NCBI GenBank assembly: GCA_030537295.1
Contig: JAUNNU010000020.1
Span: 1-32,775, forward strand
Source: Bacteroidia bacterium
GTDB lineage: Bacteria > Bacteroidota > Bacteroidia > Bacteroidales > F082
DNA: 32,775 nt
Reading direction: 5' to 3'
The notes under the pieces were generated by a model. It saw nothing but the letters and a program-made list of their open reading frames with translations, was not told where the DNA came from and ran no database searches. This document shows, piece by piece, positions 17,709 to 25,920 of the stretch; position 1 is the first letter of the stretch, and every line of letters begins with the position of its first letter. Both the position numbers and the translations under genes were made by a program.

Positions 17709-19049
17709 TTATCTTTTCTGGTTGCGTTTCGCTTGTTGCATCATCTGCATCATCTTCTTTGCGCCGCCAGTCGTCATCATTCTCATCATTTTTGATGTCT
17801 CGTCAAACTGTTTGATAAGACGGTTGACTTCGTTGATGTCGTTGCCCGAACCAGCAGCTATTCTTCTCTTTCTGCTTCCGTTGATGATTTTCGGGTTTTC
17901 TCTCTCTTCCGGGGTCATTGAGCCGATGATGGCTTCAATGCTCTTGAAAGCGTCGTCATCGATGTCTTCATCTTTGATTTTATTCATTCCAGGAATCATT
18001 CCGGCGAGATCCTTGAGGCTGCCCATCTTCTTGATCTGCTGGATCTGCTTCAGGAAGTCGTTGAAATTGAACTCATTCTTGACGAGTTTCCTCTTGAGTT
18101 TCTCGGCTTCTTCGGCGTCAAACTGTTCCTGTGCGCGTTCGACGAGAGAAACGATGTCGCCCATTCCGAGGATACGGTCGGCCATACGTTTCGGGTAGAA
18201 GATGTCGAGTGCGTCCATTTTTTCGCCGAGACCGACGAATTTGATAGGTTTCTCTACTACTGTGCGTATTGTCAACGCCGCGCCGCCGCGTGTGTCGCCA
18301 TCGAGTTTTGTAAGTACGACGCCATCGAAATCGAGTCTGTCGTTGAAAGCCTTGGCCGTGTTCACGGCATCCTGACCTGTCATCGCGTCAACGACGAACA
18401 AGGTCTCCTGCGGCTTCACGGTGTTCTTGACGTTCTCAATCTCGTTCATCATCTCCTCATCGACGGCCAGGCGTCCGGCGGTATCGATGATGACAACGTT
18501 CTTTCCGTCTTTCTTTGCTTTCTCTATTGCGTGCTGCGCTATTTGAACCGGGTTCTTGCTTTCTTCCTCGGAATAGACCTCAACGCCGACTTGTTCACCC
18601 AAGACCTTCAACTGGTTTATGGCGGCGGGACGATATACGTCACCGGCGACGAGCACCACGCTCTTTCCCTTCTTGGTTTTCAAGTAGTTGGCAAGTTTCG
18701 CCGAGAACGTCGTCTTACCGGAGCCCTGAAGACCGGCTATCAAAATAACCGTCGGATTGCCTTTAAGATTCAGTTCCGAGTGTTCACCGCCCATCAATTC
18801 GACCAGCTCATCGTGAACGATTTTCACCATCAGCTGTCCTGGAGAAACGGAGGTCAGAATCTTCTGGCCGAGAGCCTTCTCCTTGATAGTGTTTGTAACA
18901 TCTTTTGCAATCTTAAAACTGACATCAGCCTCGAGCAAAGCCTTTCTAACTTCCTTAAGTGTCTCTGCCACATTGATTTCCGTAATGTAGCCATGACCTT
19001 TTAATATCTTGAACGAACGTTCTAATTTTTCACTTAATCCCTCGAACAT
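17709..19049 (-). CDS. ffh: Signal recognition particle protein (SRP54 homologue)
   Basis: Ffh binds SRP RNA and hydrophobic signal sequences and delivers ribosomes to FtsY at the membrane. The 446-residue protein has the N-domain (MFEGLSEKLERSFKILKG), the G-domain with GLQGSGKTT (G1), DTAGRLAVDEEM (G3) and TKLDGDTRGGAA (G4 and closing region), and a methionine-rich M-domain ending in TGGAKKMMQMMQQAKRNQKR. All elements and the length are typical. It is first in the ffh-folD-OmpA run, with a -7 element about 40 bases upstream. Confidence 0.97.
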   Translation of the reverse strand: MFEGLSEKLERSFKILKGHGYITEINVAETLKEVRKALLEADVSFKIAKDVTNTIKEKALGQKILTSVSPGQLMVKIVHDELVELMGGEHSELNLKGNPTVILIAGLQGSGKTTFSAKLANYLKTKKGKSVVLVAGDVYRPAAINQLKVLGEQVGVEVYSEEESKNPVQIAQHAIEKAKKDGKNVVIIDTAGRLAVDEEMMNEIENVKNTVKPQETLFVVDAMTGQDAVNTAKAFNDRLDFDGVVLTKLDGDTRGGAALTIRTVVEKPIKFVGLGEKMDALDIFYPKRMADRILGMGDIVSLVERAQEQFDAEEAEKLKRKLVKNEFNFNDFLKQIQQIKKMGSLKDLAGMIPGMNKIKDEDIDDDAFKSIEAIIGSMTPEERENPKIINGSRKRRIAAGSGNDINEVNRLIKQFDETSKMMRMMTTGGAKKMMQMMQQAKRNQKR

Positions 19050-19089
19050 GTTGTATTTCTATTTTCTATTTCTCAAAAATTTATCGCTT

Positions 19090-19098
19090 GCAAAAATA
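19090..19098 (-). promoter_or_regulatory. -7 promoter element of ffh
   Basis: On the minus strand TATTTTTGC (19098 to 19090) matches TAnnTTTG and lies about 40 bases before the ffh ATG. No clear -33 element. Confidence 0.55.
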
Positions 19099-19140
19099 AG
19101 ATTTTTTTCGTTATTATTTTACTTAATTTGCATTTCTAAT

Positions 19141-21012
19141 TTAATAATTGCAGAACAATTCAAAATGGCGTTGCATATACGCCTGGCCTTGTTCGACAAT
19201 GCTGTCTCTGACTTCAGCCGGAAGCGTAACCTTTGTCGGTCCGTACATATTTGAATACACGAAGCTGCCCTCGTTTGTCTTCCATCCGAAACCGCCGCCG
19301 AGTTCGAAGAACGCAAACGGGCGATAGCAGCAGTTAAACACGTCTTTGCTCCAGATGAACTGTTCGTGTTTTATTCCGAACTGTGCGAGCATTGTCGCCG
19401 GAATATCGAGGCTGCTGCAAATCTTGTCGAAAGTGGTCCCGCGCAATGAATCCTGCAACGGTTCTCCCGTAATAAGCAACGGAATCTGATGATATTCAAA
19501 CGATTCCAACGGATAGTTCTTTTCGGTTTCATGGCTGTGGTCGGCGACGAAGATGAATATCGTGTTCTCATACCACGGTTCATTCTTGGCTGCGTCCATA
19601 AACAGTTTCAAGGCGAAATCTGCGTAATGCGCACTGTTCATGTAATCTGGTTCGAGTTTGAGCCAGTCGAGTTTCTCAAGCACCTTCGGATAATCGTAGG
19701 GCGAGTGGCTGCTCTGTGTGAAAACCGTCGTGAAAAACGGCTCAGGCTGGTCAGTCACCTGTTTTGCCACCCACGGAAGCATGTCGGTGTCATGATAGCC
19801 CAACTTGCCGGAATGGAAACCGGCATCAACGTCCTTATGGTCAACAATCTTATCAAACTCGTTGTATCGCAGATATGAAAGAATGTTCGCGTAATTCAGT
19901 TCGCCTCCGTAGTAATAGCTTGTGTAATAACCCATTGAGTCAATCGGGGTGAGCAGCGAAGGCACCGCGTAATACTTTTCGGGATGGTTGGTGATTGTCG
20001 TCAGCGGGATGCCTGGCAGTCCGCCGAAAATATTGGCCTGCGCCTGCTCCGAGCGGTTCGCACTCGCGTAAATGTTGGTGAACAGCAGACCTTCTTTTTC
20101 CATCTCATGGAAATTCGGCGTCACACTCGGATCGCCGCCAAGCGACTCAACCAAATCAGCCGACCAACTCTCGAGAAGAACTATCATAATGTTCGGTTTC
20201 TCAATCTTTGAGATATGGTAAATCGTTGAGTCGCAATCGACTTGATGAGTTTTTTCCGTTATCTCCTCCGCTTTCTCAGACGGCATGTAACTGAAATTGT
20301 TCTTCTCATTCATCTGATGCACATTGGTCATATTTTCGAGCAAGTTATACGCCGGATTGACCGAAATGACGTTGGCCAACTTGTAATTGCTGAAATATCC
20401 CGAACTTGTAGATATTGGAATGGCGTTGAAGCCGCCTCTCATTCCAAGGAACAACAATCCCAAAATCAGAATTATAGCAACAGGATACTGGATAAACGGC
20501 GGTTTGCGCTGGTCGTCAAGTTTGTCGGTCGGCTCCACCCATTTGTAATACCACCAGCAGAACAGGATCGTGAATGCGCCCCACGATGTAAGCAGCCTCA
20601 CGGTCTGACTTGTCGATGCTGTCCTGATTACCTCATCAGGATGTTTAAGATACAACAAAGCCTTGTAATTCAATTTGGTACGCCATTCACCATATATTCC
20701 GACCTCACCCATCACAATCAAGACATAGACAGCGATGATGATGTAGAAATACCATCTCATCCATTTGAAATTCGTTTTGTCATTCACACAAATCCCGATG
20801 AACATCGCAATGGCCGGCAGCACCATCATGTAAGATGCCGTCGCTATGTCAATAGGAATACATTTCACGAAACATTTCAGCACTTCAGTCAAAGGAACCT
20901 TTTCCACGAGAATGAAGTCCCAATAATAAAATGCGAAAATCAACCTCATTGATTCAAACAGTACCAAAAAGAAAATCAACACTTTAAGCAGTGTCACAAT
21001 GTATTTTTTCAT
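19141..21012 (-). CDS. LTA synthase-like/sulfatase-family membrane protein (alkaline phosphatase superfamily)
   Basis: A 623-residue membrane enzyme with five hydrophobic helices at the N terminus and a large periplasmic sulfatase/phosphoglycerol-transferase domain. Motifs are IVLLESWSADLVESLGG, the nucleophile region ANRSEQAQANIFGGLPG (probably the serine), FTQSSHSPYDYP and the metal site FVADHSHETEKNYP. Such enzymes transfer phosphoglycerol or phosphoethanolamine groups to glycans or lipids; the substrate is unknown. The start is taken at ATG 21012 (MKKYIVTLLKV). A longer TTG start at 21030 would lie inside the -7 element TAATTTTGC (21035-21027), so it cannot be translated from that promoter. 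It is divergent from the YggS-like gene. Confidence 0.88.
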   Translation of the reverse strand: MKKYIVTLLKVLIFFLVLFESMRLIFAFYYWDFILVEKVPLTEVLKCFVKCIPIDIATASYMMVLPAIAMFIGICVNDKTNFKWMRWYFYIIIAVYVLIVMGEVGIYGEWRTKLNYKALLYLKHPDEVIRTASTSQTVRLLTSWGAFTILFCWWYYKWVEPTDKLDDQRKPPFIQYPVAIILILGLLFLGMRGGFNAIPISTSSGYFSNYKLANVISVNPAYNLLENMTNVHQMNEKNNFSYMPSEKAEEITEKTHQVDCDSTIYHISKIEKPNIMIVLLESWSADLVESLGGDPSVTPNFHEMEKEGLLFTNIYASANRSEQAQANIFGGLPGIPLTTITNHPEKYYAVPSLLTPIDSMGYYTSYYYGGELNYANILSYLRYNEFDKIVDHKDVDAGFHSGKLGYHDTDMLPWVAKQVTDQPEPFFTTVFTQSSHSPYDYPKVLEKLDWLKLEPDYMNSAHYADFALKLFMDAAKNEPWYENTIFIFVADHSHETEKNYPLESFEYHQIPLLITGEPLQDSLRGTTFDKICSSLDIPATMLAQFGIKHEQFIWSKDVFNCCYRPFAFFELGGGFGWKTNEGSFVYSNMYGPTKVTLPAEVRDSIVEQGQAYMQRHFELFCNY

Positions 21013-21023
21013 CGCAGTAAATT

Positions 21024-21056
21024 TTTGCAAAATTAATATTTTTTTTATTACTTTTG
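21024..21056 (+). promoter_or_regulatory. Promoter of the YggS-like gene (TTTG, 21-base spacer, TACTTTTG)
   Basis: TTTG at 21024-21027 and TACTTTTG at 21049-21056 match the Bacteroidota -33/-7 consensus with a 21-base spacer, 24 bases before the ATG at 21080. It overlaps the promoter of the opposite gene. Confidence 0.75.
21027..21035 (-). promoter_or_regulatory. -7 promoter element of the sulfatase-like gene
   Basis: On the minus strand TAATTTTGC (21035 to 21027), only about 15 bases before ATG 21012. The leader is therefore very short. The element shares bases with the -33 box of the divergent promoter. Confidence 0.65.
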
Positions 21057-21079
21057 CACAACATTAAAAAATCAAGAAA

Positions 21080-21751
21080 ATGGTAAAAGAAAATCTTGAA
21101 ACAGTAAGAAAAACAATACCTTACGGAGTATTGTTGGTTGCAGTATCAAAGACAAAACCAGTGGAGGCGTTGCAGGAGGCTTACGATGCGGGACAGCGCG
21201 TTTTCGGCGAAAACCACGCCCTCGAAATGCGCGACAAACACGAAGTTCTGCCTAAAGACATCGACTGGCATTTCATCGGGCATTTACAGACAAACAAGAT
21301 AAAATATATCGTTCCTTTCGTCAAACTGATTCATTCTATCGACACCGAGAATCTTTTGCAAGCTGTTAATAAAGAAGCCGTTAAGCATGACCGTATCGTT
21401 GACTGCCTGCTTCAGTTCCACATTGCGGAGGAAGAGACGAAGTTCGGCCTGAACCTCGGAGAAGCCGAAGGGATCCTCAATTCAGACGCTTTCAAGGCGA
21501 TGAAAAACGTCCGCATCTGCGGCGTGATGGGAATGGCCACCAACACCGACGATGAAATCCAAATCCGCAAAGAGCTTCATCATCTCAAAGATATTTTCGG
21601 AACATTAAAAACAAAGTATTTCACTGATTGTGAATATTTTAAAGAGATTTCAATGGGGATGTCGGACGATTATCCGATTGCAATCGAGGAAGGTGCGACG
21701 ATGGTGAGGGTCGGGAGCAGGATTTTCGGGGCGAGAAACTATAATGTTTAG
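21080..21751 (+). CDS. YggS/YBL036C-family PLP homeostasis protein
   Basis: A single-domain alanine-racemase-fold protein that binds pyridoxal phosphate and keeps the PLP pool and amino/keto-acid balance in order; no enzymatic activity is established for the family. The 223-residue protein shows the PLP lysine in LLVAVSKTKP (near residue 24), FGENHALEM, the conserved WHFIGHLQTNK, FGLNLGEAE and the phosphate-binding end SMGMSDDYPIAIEEGATMVRVGS up to RIFGAR. Length is typical. It is monocistronic with its own promoter and ends in TAG, with a hairpin terminator just downstream. Confidence 0.95.
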   Translation: MVKENLETVRKTIPYGVLLVAVSKTKPVEALQEAYDAGQRVFGENHALEMRDKHEVLPKDIDWHFIGHLQTNKIKYIVPFVKLIHSIDTENLLQAVNKEAVKHDRIVDCLLQFHIAEEETKFGLNLGEAEGILNSDAFKAMKNVRICGVMGMATNTDDEIQIRKELHHLKDIFGTLKTKYFTDCEYFKEISMGMSDDYPIAIEEGATMVRVGSRIFGARNYNV

Positions 21752-21773
21752 TTAGAGTTTAAAGAGAAAGGTC

Positions 21774-21804
21774 AAGAGAGATGTTAGCGGCTTCTCTCTT
21801 TTTT
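21774..21804 (+). terminator. Hairpin terminator after the YggS-like gene
   Basis: AAGAGAG (21774-21780) pairs with CTCTCTT (21794-21800), with a 13-base loop and then T. It overlaps the last codons of the convergent PHP-like gene. Confidence 0.6.
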
Positions 21805-22989
21805 CGCGAGTTTGAAAATCACAATCGCAAACATCACATACGCCATCCACAACGCCGCCGTCCAAAGCCACGAAACATGGTCAAGACGCTGATACACAAT
21901 CGTTTCGCTTTCATGCCGCGTTATCGGATTGAGCCACAGCGAAGTGCCGTCGCCGAAATCAACCACGGTTCGCACATACGTGTCAGCAGGTTTTATATTG
22001 TACGAAACTTCAAAAACCGAGTCGCCGGGAATGTGATTTTCTTCTTTCAGAACCATTCCGTCCTGACCTATGAACTTCGCGTTTTCAATTGGTTTTGTCA
22101 CTCTTACAGAAAAACGATTCCCATCAAGATCCGCTTTCGTGAGATAAGGCATGTCACGTTCAAAACGGATGCGTTTCTCATCCACGTCCTCATCGTCAAT
22201 CTTCTTGAAATCAACACCGTAGGCATTTCCCGAAAGGAGTGCGTCTAAAAGCCGCCCTGCGGTGTTTTCTTTAGCGTTAAGATAGGTGATTCGCAAGCCA
22301 ATATCATTGGATTTCAACGGATTATGAGTGTCATCATCGGCTATGAGATACACCAAATGACCGTTGGAAAGTGCCATATCCCAATGTTCAGGCGAATTGT
22401 CGTATCCGTTCAGAGCTTCCATAATCCGATAGTTGCTCAGATATTTCATGTCCTTGACGCGGTAACTGTTTTTCACGAAAGCCGGATGCGCGACACAGGC
22501 CACGACATTCTGTTCACCTAATTTATTAATGGTGTGCTGTTTCATGCTCAACGTCTGCCCGAAGAAATAGTCAACATGACGGACTTTTTCAGTTCCGAGA
22601 CAAAGCTGATGAATCTTCCAAAGATTGTAACCATGTTCATAACCAGGTATATAGCCTTCGTCATCTTTTTCAAAATCATTGACGATGTTATAATCGGAAA
22701 TGCCGACATGGTCGTAGCCGAAGCTGCGGTACATGCTGTCGTAAACCTCGCTGCTGATGTCGCGGCCGTTGGTCAAGCCGCCGTAACGCTCGGTGTGCCC
22801 ATGAAAAATGCAACGTTTCCAAGCCGTTGAATCCATGTTCTGATAAGGATTGTGAAGATATTCTCCGTGAAAAGGCCGCGGTTCGTCGAACACATAAACC
22901 GGCACGAAGACGTTCATCGCGGCAAGCACGAAGATCACCGCAAGAACTGCGAAAAGCAAAAACCTCAGGATTTTTCTCATGAAAATCAT
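21784..22989 (-). CDS. Membrane-anchored PHP-domain-like protein (putative metal-dependent phosphoesterase)
   Basis: A 401-residue protein with an N-terminal hydrophobic helix (about 6-30), a large periplasmic domain and a C-terminal helix (LWTAALWMAYVMFAIVIFKL) with a short basic tail. The domain starts with H63-G-H65-T, the PHP-type HxH metal motif, followed by DHVGISDYN, a CVAHPAF segment with a further histidine, and IADDDTHN. These fit the metal-ligand pattern of PHP phosphoesterases. A beta-rich region follows. Substrate unknown. The ATG at 22989 overlaps the stop of the upstream lipoprotein gene (ATGA); a second ATG at 22980 (MRKILRF) is equally possible. The ATGA overlap suggests coupled expression with the lipoprotein. 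Confidence 0.7.
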   Translation of the reverse strand: MIFMRKILRFLLFAVLAVIFVLAAMNVFVPVYVFDEPRPFHGEYLHNPYQNMDSTAWKRCIFHGHTERYGGLTNGRDISSEVYDSMYRSFGYDHVGISDYNIVNDFEKDDEGYIPGYEHGYNLWKIHQLCLGTEKVRHVDYFFGQTLSMKQHTINKLGEQNVVACVAHPAFVKNSYRVKDMKYLSNYRIMEALNGYDNSPEHWDMALSNGHLVYLIADDDTHNPLKSNDIGLRITYLNAKENTAGRLLDALLSGNAYGVDFKKIDDEDVDEKRIRFERDMPYLTKADLDGNRFSVRVTKPIENAKFIGQDGMVLKEENHIPGDSVFEVSYNIKPADTYVRTVVDFGDGTSLWLNPITRHESETIVYQRLDHVSWLWTAALWMAYVMFAIVIFKLAKKERSR

Positions 22990-23519
22990 TCGAGGTTAAA
23001 TGTTGCTTTCACCTCGTTGTAATCGCTGTAATCGCAGTCGGGATGCGCCGCGTATGACGTTGCATCAATGAGAACCACCTTAAACATCATAGGTTCTTGG
23101 TCATAATAGCTCTGCAAAACATCCTTATGCTTCTGGAGGTCGGAGTTGGTCCAGAAAATCGAGAAGCCATAGTCATAATAGGATGTCTCCAATATTGCTG
23201 AATATGAATCAGTTATGACCATTGTGAGAGGTAATTGATGCCAGGCATAGACATCGGAACTTGGATTTTCGAGATACACGAGCATTGCGCCGTAATCGAC
23301 CATGTCCATGTCAATAGCATCCCAATCGAATGCGATGGCCCAATTCGAAGCCTCGTCACTCCAATCCCAGTCGGAGAATCTCGTCTCGATTGTAGCTGAT
23401 TGAACATTTGCGTTGCCGTCCTGACCTGCCGGACCAACCGGACCCATCGGACCACGGTCGCCTTTGCACGATGTGAGCAAGACCATCGAGGTCAAAATAA
23501 TCGCGATAAAATTTCTCAT
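22986..23519 (-). CDS. Lipoprotein with a short collagen-like Gly-X-Y segment
   Basis: A 177-residue lipoprotein. The signal peptide MRNFIAIILTSMVLLTSC has a lipobox (LTSC) with Cys18 as the acylated residue. Directly after it come six Gly-X-Y triplets (about residues 20-37: GDR GPM GPV GPA GQD GNA). The remaining domain, about 140 residues, is rich in W, Y and D and resembles small Bacteroidota collagen-like lipoproteins of unknown function. It should sit on the outer membrane or in the periplasm. It overlaps the PHP-like gene by 4 bases. A -7 element, TAATTTTGC, lies about 25 bases upstream. Confidence 0.85.
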   Translation of the reverse strand: MRNFIAIILTSMVLLTSCKGDRGPMGPVGPAGQDGNANVQSATIETRFSDWDWSDEASNWAIAFDWDAIDMDMVDYGAMLVYLENPSSDVYAWHQLPLTMVITDSYSAILETSYYDYGFSIFWTNSDLQKHKDVLQSYYDQEPMMFKVVLIDATSYAAHPDCDYSDYNEVKATFNLE

Positions 23520-23543
23520 ATTTTTAAAATTTATTAATGACTG

Positions 23544-23552
23544 GCAAAATTA
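23544..23552 (-). promoter_or_regulatory. -7 promoter element of the lipoprotein gene
   Basis: On the minus strand TAATTTTGC (23552 to 23544) matches TAnnTTTG and lies about 25 bases before the ATG at 23519. Confidence 0.6.
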
Positions 23553-23598
23553 CACAAATTTTATTTCATATTGAGAAAAATTATCAACAAAAAAGAAG

Positions 23599-23606
23599 TA
23601 TTTTTG
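23599..23606 (+). promoter_or_regulatory. -7 promoter element abutting the EamA transporter start codon
   Basis: TATTTTTG ends only four bases before the ATG at 23611. With the usual spacing, transcription would begin at or beside the ATG, which predicts a leaderless transcript. Confidence 0.55.
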
Positions 23607-23610
23607 CGGC

Positions 23611-24516
23611 ATGAAAAACAGAAATTACATAGTTCATCTTTGCGGTGTTATCGCAATGATTGTCTGGGGGTTATCGTTCATCTGGTCAACGCAGGTCTAT
23701 AAAAATCTGAATCCGACAGCGACGATATTCCTCCGTTTGGTAGTCGCCACAATCTTCTTCACGGCGATACTTTTCATTTTCCGTCTTAACGAAAAAATAG
23801 ACAGGAAGCACTTGAAATTATTTGCACTTGCTGCGCTTTTCGAGCCTTTCCTGTATTTCATCTTCGAAGGTTACGGTTTGAAAAACACTTCCCCCATCAT
23901 CGGATCCGCGATAGTCGCGATGATTCCGTTGGTGACACCTGTCGCCGCAAGCATTTTCCTCAAGGAGAAGATGACGCCGATGAACATCGTCGGGCTGTTC
24001 GTCTCGTTTTTCGGAGTCATAACGATGTTGCTAAACAAGAACTTAGAGCTCACGGCATCGCCCAAAGGCGTGATCTTCCTTTGCATCACGGTGCTTGTTG
24101 CGGTCGGTTATTCCATCGCGTTGATAAAACTGACAAAGCTTTACAAGCCGTTGACAATCACGTGGGTACAGAATATCATCGGGATGATTTACTTCATACC
24201 TTTAGTGATAATAATGGAGCAGTTTGAGCCGTCGAGATTCGGCAACGTGAGTGAATACATCGTTCCTTTGGTCTGCCTCGGCGTGTTTTGCAGTGCGATT
24301 GCCTACGCTTTGTGGGCGTTTGCCTACAGCAAGCTCGGTGCGTCAAAGGCGAATGTCTATACCAACCTCATCCCCGTCTTCACCGCCATATTCAGCTATT
24401 TCATTATAAACGAAGAGCTTACGGCGCAAAAAATCACCGGCATAATATTGGTTGTCGGCGGTCTGGTGCTTTCGCAGATGAAAGATTTTAGAGAAAAGAG
24501 GAGAGATAAAAGATAA
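23611..24516 (+). CDS. EamA-family (DMT superfamily) transporter
   Basis: A 301-residue inner-membrane permease with ten hydrophobic helices in two EamA repeats. The first begins IAMIVWGLSFIWSTQVYKNL and ends with GLFVSFFGVITML. The second runs from GVIFLCITVLVAVGYSIALI to NEELTAQKITGIILVVGGL. The family exports metabolites, amino acids or nucleosides; the substrate cannot be read from sequence. The C terminus is short and basic. A TATTTTTG element lies next to the start codon. The next gene starts about 120 bases downstream after a gap with no promoter I recognise. Confidence 0.92.
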   Translation: MKNRNYIVHLCGVIAMIVWGLSFIWSTQVYKNLNPTATIFLRLVVATIFFTAILFIFRLNEKIDRKHLKLFALAALFEPFLYFIFEGYGLKNTSPIIGSAIVAMIPLVTPVAASIFLKEKMTPMNIVGLFVSFFGVITMLLNKNLELTASPKGVIFLCITVLVAVGYSIALIKLTKLYKPLTITWVQNIIGMIYFIPLVIIMEQFEPSRFGNVSEYIVPLVCLGVFCSAIAYALWAFAYSKLGASKANVYTNLIPVFTAIFSYFIINEELTAQKITGIILVVGGLVLSQMKDFREKRRDKR

Positions 24517-24601
24517 AAGAGATGTGTTCTAATGTGAAAAATGTGTCGGCTACGCCGAATGTGCGCAAAGCGACGACTTGAAACAATTTGCGAAATAAAA
24601 T

Positions 24602-24617
24602 GAACCGCGAGCGGTTC
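24602..24617 (+). repeat. Small hairpin upstream of the RNA methyltransferase gene
   Basis: GAACCGC and GCGGTTC form a 7-bp inverted repeat with almost no loop, about 20 bases before the ATG at 24638. No T-run follows, so it is not a terminator. It could shape the leader of the next gene. Confidence 0.45.
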
Positions 24618-24637
24618 CATATCCATAAAAAAACGTT

Positions 24638-25417
24638 ATGATCACAAGCAAGACAAATCCTAAAATAAAGAATATCATCAAGTTGGAGAAAGCCTCCGAG
24701 CGTCGCGAGCAGAATCGCATTTTGATTGAGGGCCGCCGTGAGATTGAGCGGGCCGTGGCGTGCGGCTTCGAGGTTGACACATTATTTATATGTCCCGAAA
24801 TAGCAAAAGACGCGACGACGATTCCTGCCCGCAGCATCGAGGAAGTGAGCGTTGACGTATTTGACAAAATCGCGTACCGTGAAGGCAGCGACGGGCTTCT
24901 TGCCGTAGCGATTCCGAGATACGCCGACCTGCAGTCGTTCAAGCCGAAGAAAGAGAACCCGCTGATTATCGTCCTCGAGACCGTCGAGAAGCCCGGCAAC
25001 CTCGGCGCCGTGATGCGCACCGCCGATGCCGCCGGTGTCGATGCCGTCATCATCGCCGACCAAAGGACAGACCTGTTCAACCCGAATGCGGTGAGGGCGA
25101 GCGTGGGCGCAATCTTCTCGGTGCCGTTGTTCGCCTGCTCTTCGGAAGAATGTATCAAATGGCTGAAAGACAACAACATAACGATTTATTGCACGTATCT
25201 CAAAGCCTCCATCGGCTATCTCGACGCCGACTTCAGAAAAGCCTCGGCCATCGTGATGGGGACGGAGGCAACGGGCATCTCCGGGCAGTGGGTCGAAGCC
25301 GCCGACCAGAACATCATCATCCCGATGAACGGCATCGCCGACTCACTCAACGTGAGCGTGTGCACGGCGATAGTGACGTTTGAAGCAGTACGACAAAGAA
25401 GATGCCACCACGAATAA
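24638..25417 (+). CDS. SpoU/TrmH-family RNA 2'-O-ribose methyltransferase
   Basis: A SPOUT-fold enzyme that methylates the 2'-OH of a ribose in rRNA or tRNA using S-adenosylmethionine. The 259-residue protein has an N-terminal substrate-binding domain (TSKTNPKIKNIIKLEKASER, typical of 23S rRNA methyltransferases) and a C-terminal knot with motif 1 EKPGNLGAVMRTADAAG, motif 2 IVMGTEATGIS and motif 3 IIIPMNGIADSLNVSV. The arginine and asparagine in motif 1 are the catalytic and binding residues. The target cannot be fixed; an RlmB- or TsnR-like 23S target is likely. Start at ATG 24638. Confidence 0.93.
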   Translation: MITSKTNPKIKNIIKLEKASERREQNRILIEGRREIERAVACGFEVDTLFICPEIAKDATTIPARSIEEVSVDVFDKIAYREGSDGLLAVAIPRYADLQSFKPKKENPLIIVLETVEKPGNLGAVMRTADAAGVDAVIIADQRTDLFNPNAVRASVGAIFSVPLFACSSEECIKWLKDNNITIYCTYLKASIGYLDADFRKASAIVMGTEATGISGQWVEAADQNIIIPMNGIADSLNVSVCTAIVTFEAVRQRRCHHE

Positions 25418-25450
25418 ATTCACCACGAATTTCACAAATAACACGAATGT
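25418..25450 (+). repeat. Short degenerate CACGAAT repeats
   Basis: Repeats of (AC)CACGAAT with spacer bases occur around the end of the methyltransferase gene and beyond (ACCACGAAT near 25408 and 25428, ACACGAAT near 25440). This is a low-complexity intergenic repeat like those in other gaps of the window. Confidence 0.5.
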
Positions 25451-25562
25451 TTTTTCGGTTCCCGCAGAGATGAAATGTGTCTCGCAGATTCCTCATTGGT
25501 TACATACGTTAGTAACGGAACAATAATTTTTTTTCATTTTTCCCAACAACAACATTTTTTTG

Positions 25563-25570
25563 TATTTTTG
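25563..25570 (+). promoter_or_regulatory. -7 promoter element of the structured RNA/leader
   Basis: TATTTTTG followed by C matches TAnnTTTG and is preceded by an AT-rich stretch. The expected start is near 25574-25577. No clear -33 TTTG. Confidence 0.6.
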
Positions 25571-25573
25571 CGC

Positions 25574-25885
25574 CGCAAACCGACGCCGGGGATGTCTGTA
25601 CAAAACCGGTGGAGGGGAGCAGACATATTAAAGGCGTTTATTGACGCTCTGTTCTGACGAGTCGAAACTTCGCAACTTTCAGATTTAAGATTCAGGACTT
25701 AGCAACGGTAGATGCCTACGGGATGTTAGCATCTGTACGACCATTGTATTCACTGAACAAGTGAATGTTGTGTGTGTTGTATGCGCTCATATCGGCGTGG
25801 GCTTCGCGTTGTCAGTTCTAATCTTAAAGGCAATGCGAAGGCCTCGGTTCGTGGAATTGACAAGTGTCGGATCCACGCTTTTTTT
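25574..25885 (+). ncRNA. Candidate structured RNA or attenuator leader, about 310 nt, ending in an intrinsic terminator
   Basis: A gene-free segment of higher GC than its AT-rich flank, bounded by a -7 element and a strong terminator. Helices readable from sequence: GACGCC (25582-25587) with GGCGTT (25633-25638); ATGTCTG (25592-25598) with CAGACAT (25620-25626); GTAGATGC near 25709 with GCATCTGTAC near 25729; ATTCACT (25748-25754) with AGTGAAT (25760-25766); and 25802-25811 with 25831-25840 (10 bp, one G-U). The terminator stem is CGTGGA (25850-25855) with TCCACG (25872-25877), followed by seven T (25879-25885). GCGTGG at 25795-25800 could pair with the same CCACGC instead. I do not recognise it as RNase P RNA, tmRNA, SRP RNA, 6S RNA or a known riboswitch. 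The sulfatase-like gene starts 38 bases after the T-run. Confidence 0.55.
25850..25885 (+). terminator. Intrinsic terminator of the structured RNA
   Basis: CGTGGA with TCCACG, inner TGAC with GTCG pairs, loop AAGT, then TTTTTTT. The lower stem can be competed for by GCGTGG at 25795-25800. Confidence 0.75.
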
Positions 25886-25888
25886 ATG

Positions 25889-25920
25889 TCCTTGGGAACA
25901 TGAATCGTTAAACAGGACAT
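25889..25920 (+). promoter_or_regulatory. Hairpin just before the sulfatase-like start codon
   Basis: TGTCC near 25887-25891 and GGACA near 25915-25919 form a short inverted repeat that closes a loop ending right before the ATG at 25924. It could influence ribosome access. Five to six base pairs only, so weak. Confidence 0.35.

Noticed and set aside
21013-21030. TTG start 18 bases upstream of the sulfatase-like ATG
   Set aside because: The TTG is part of the TAATTTTGC promoter element, so it would not be in the mRNA.
25600-25626. Resemblance to the SRP RNA tip (GGGGAGCAGAC)
   Set aside because: Only AGCAG matches; the conserved GGUCAGG and GGAA tetraloop parts are absent.
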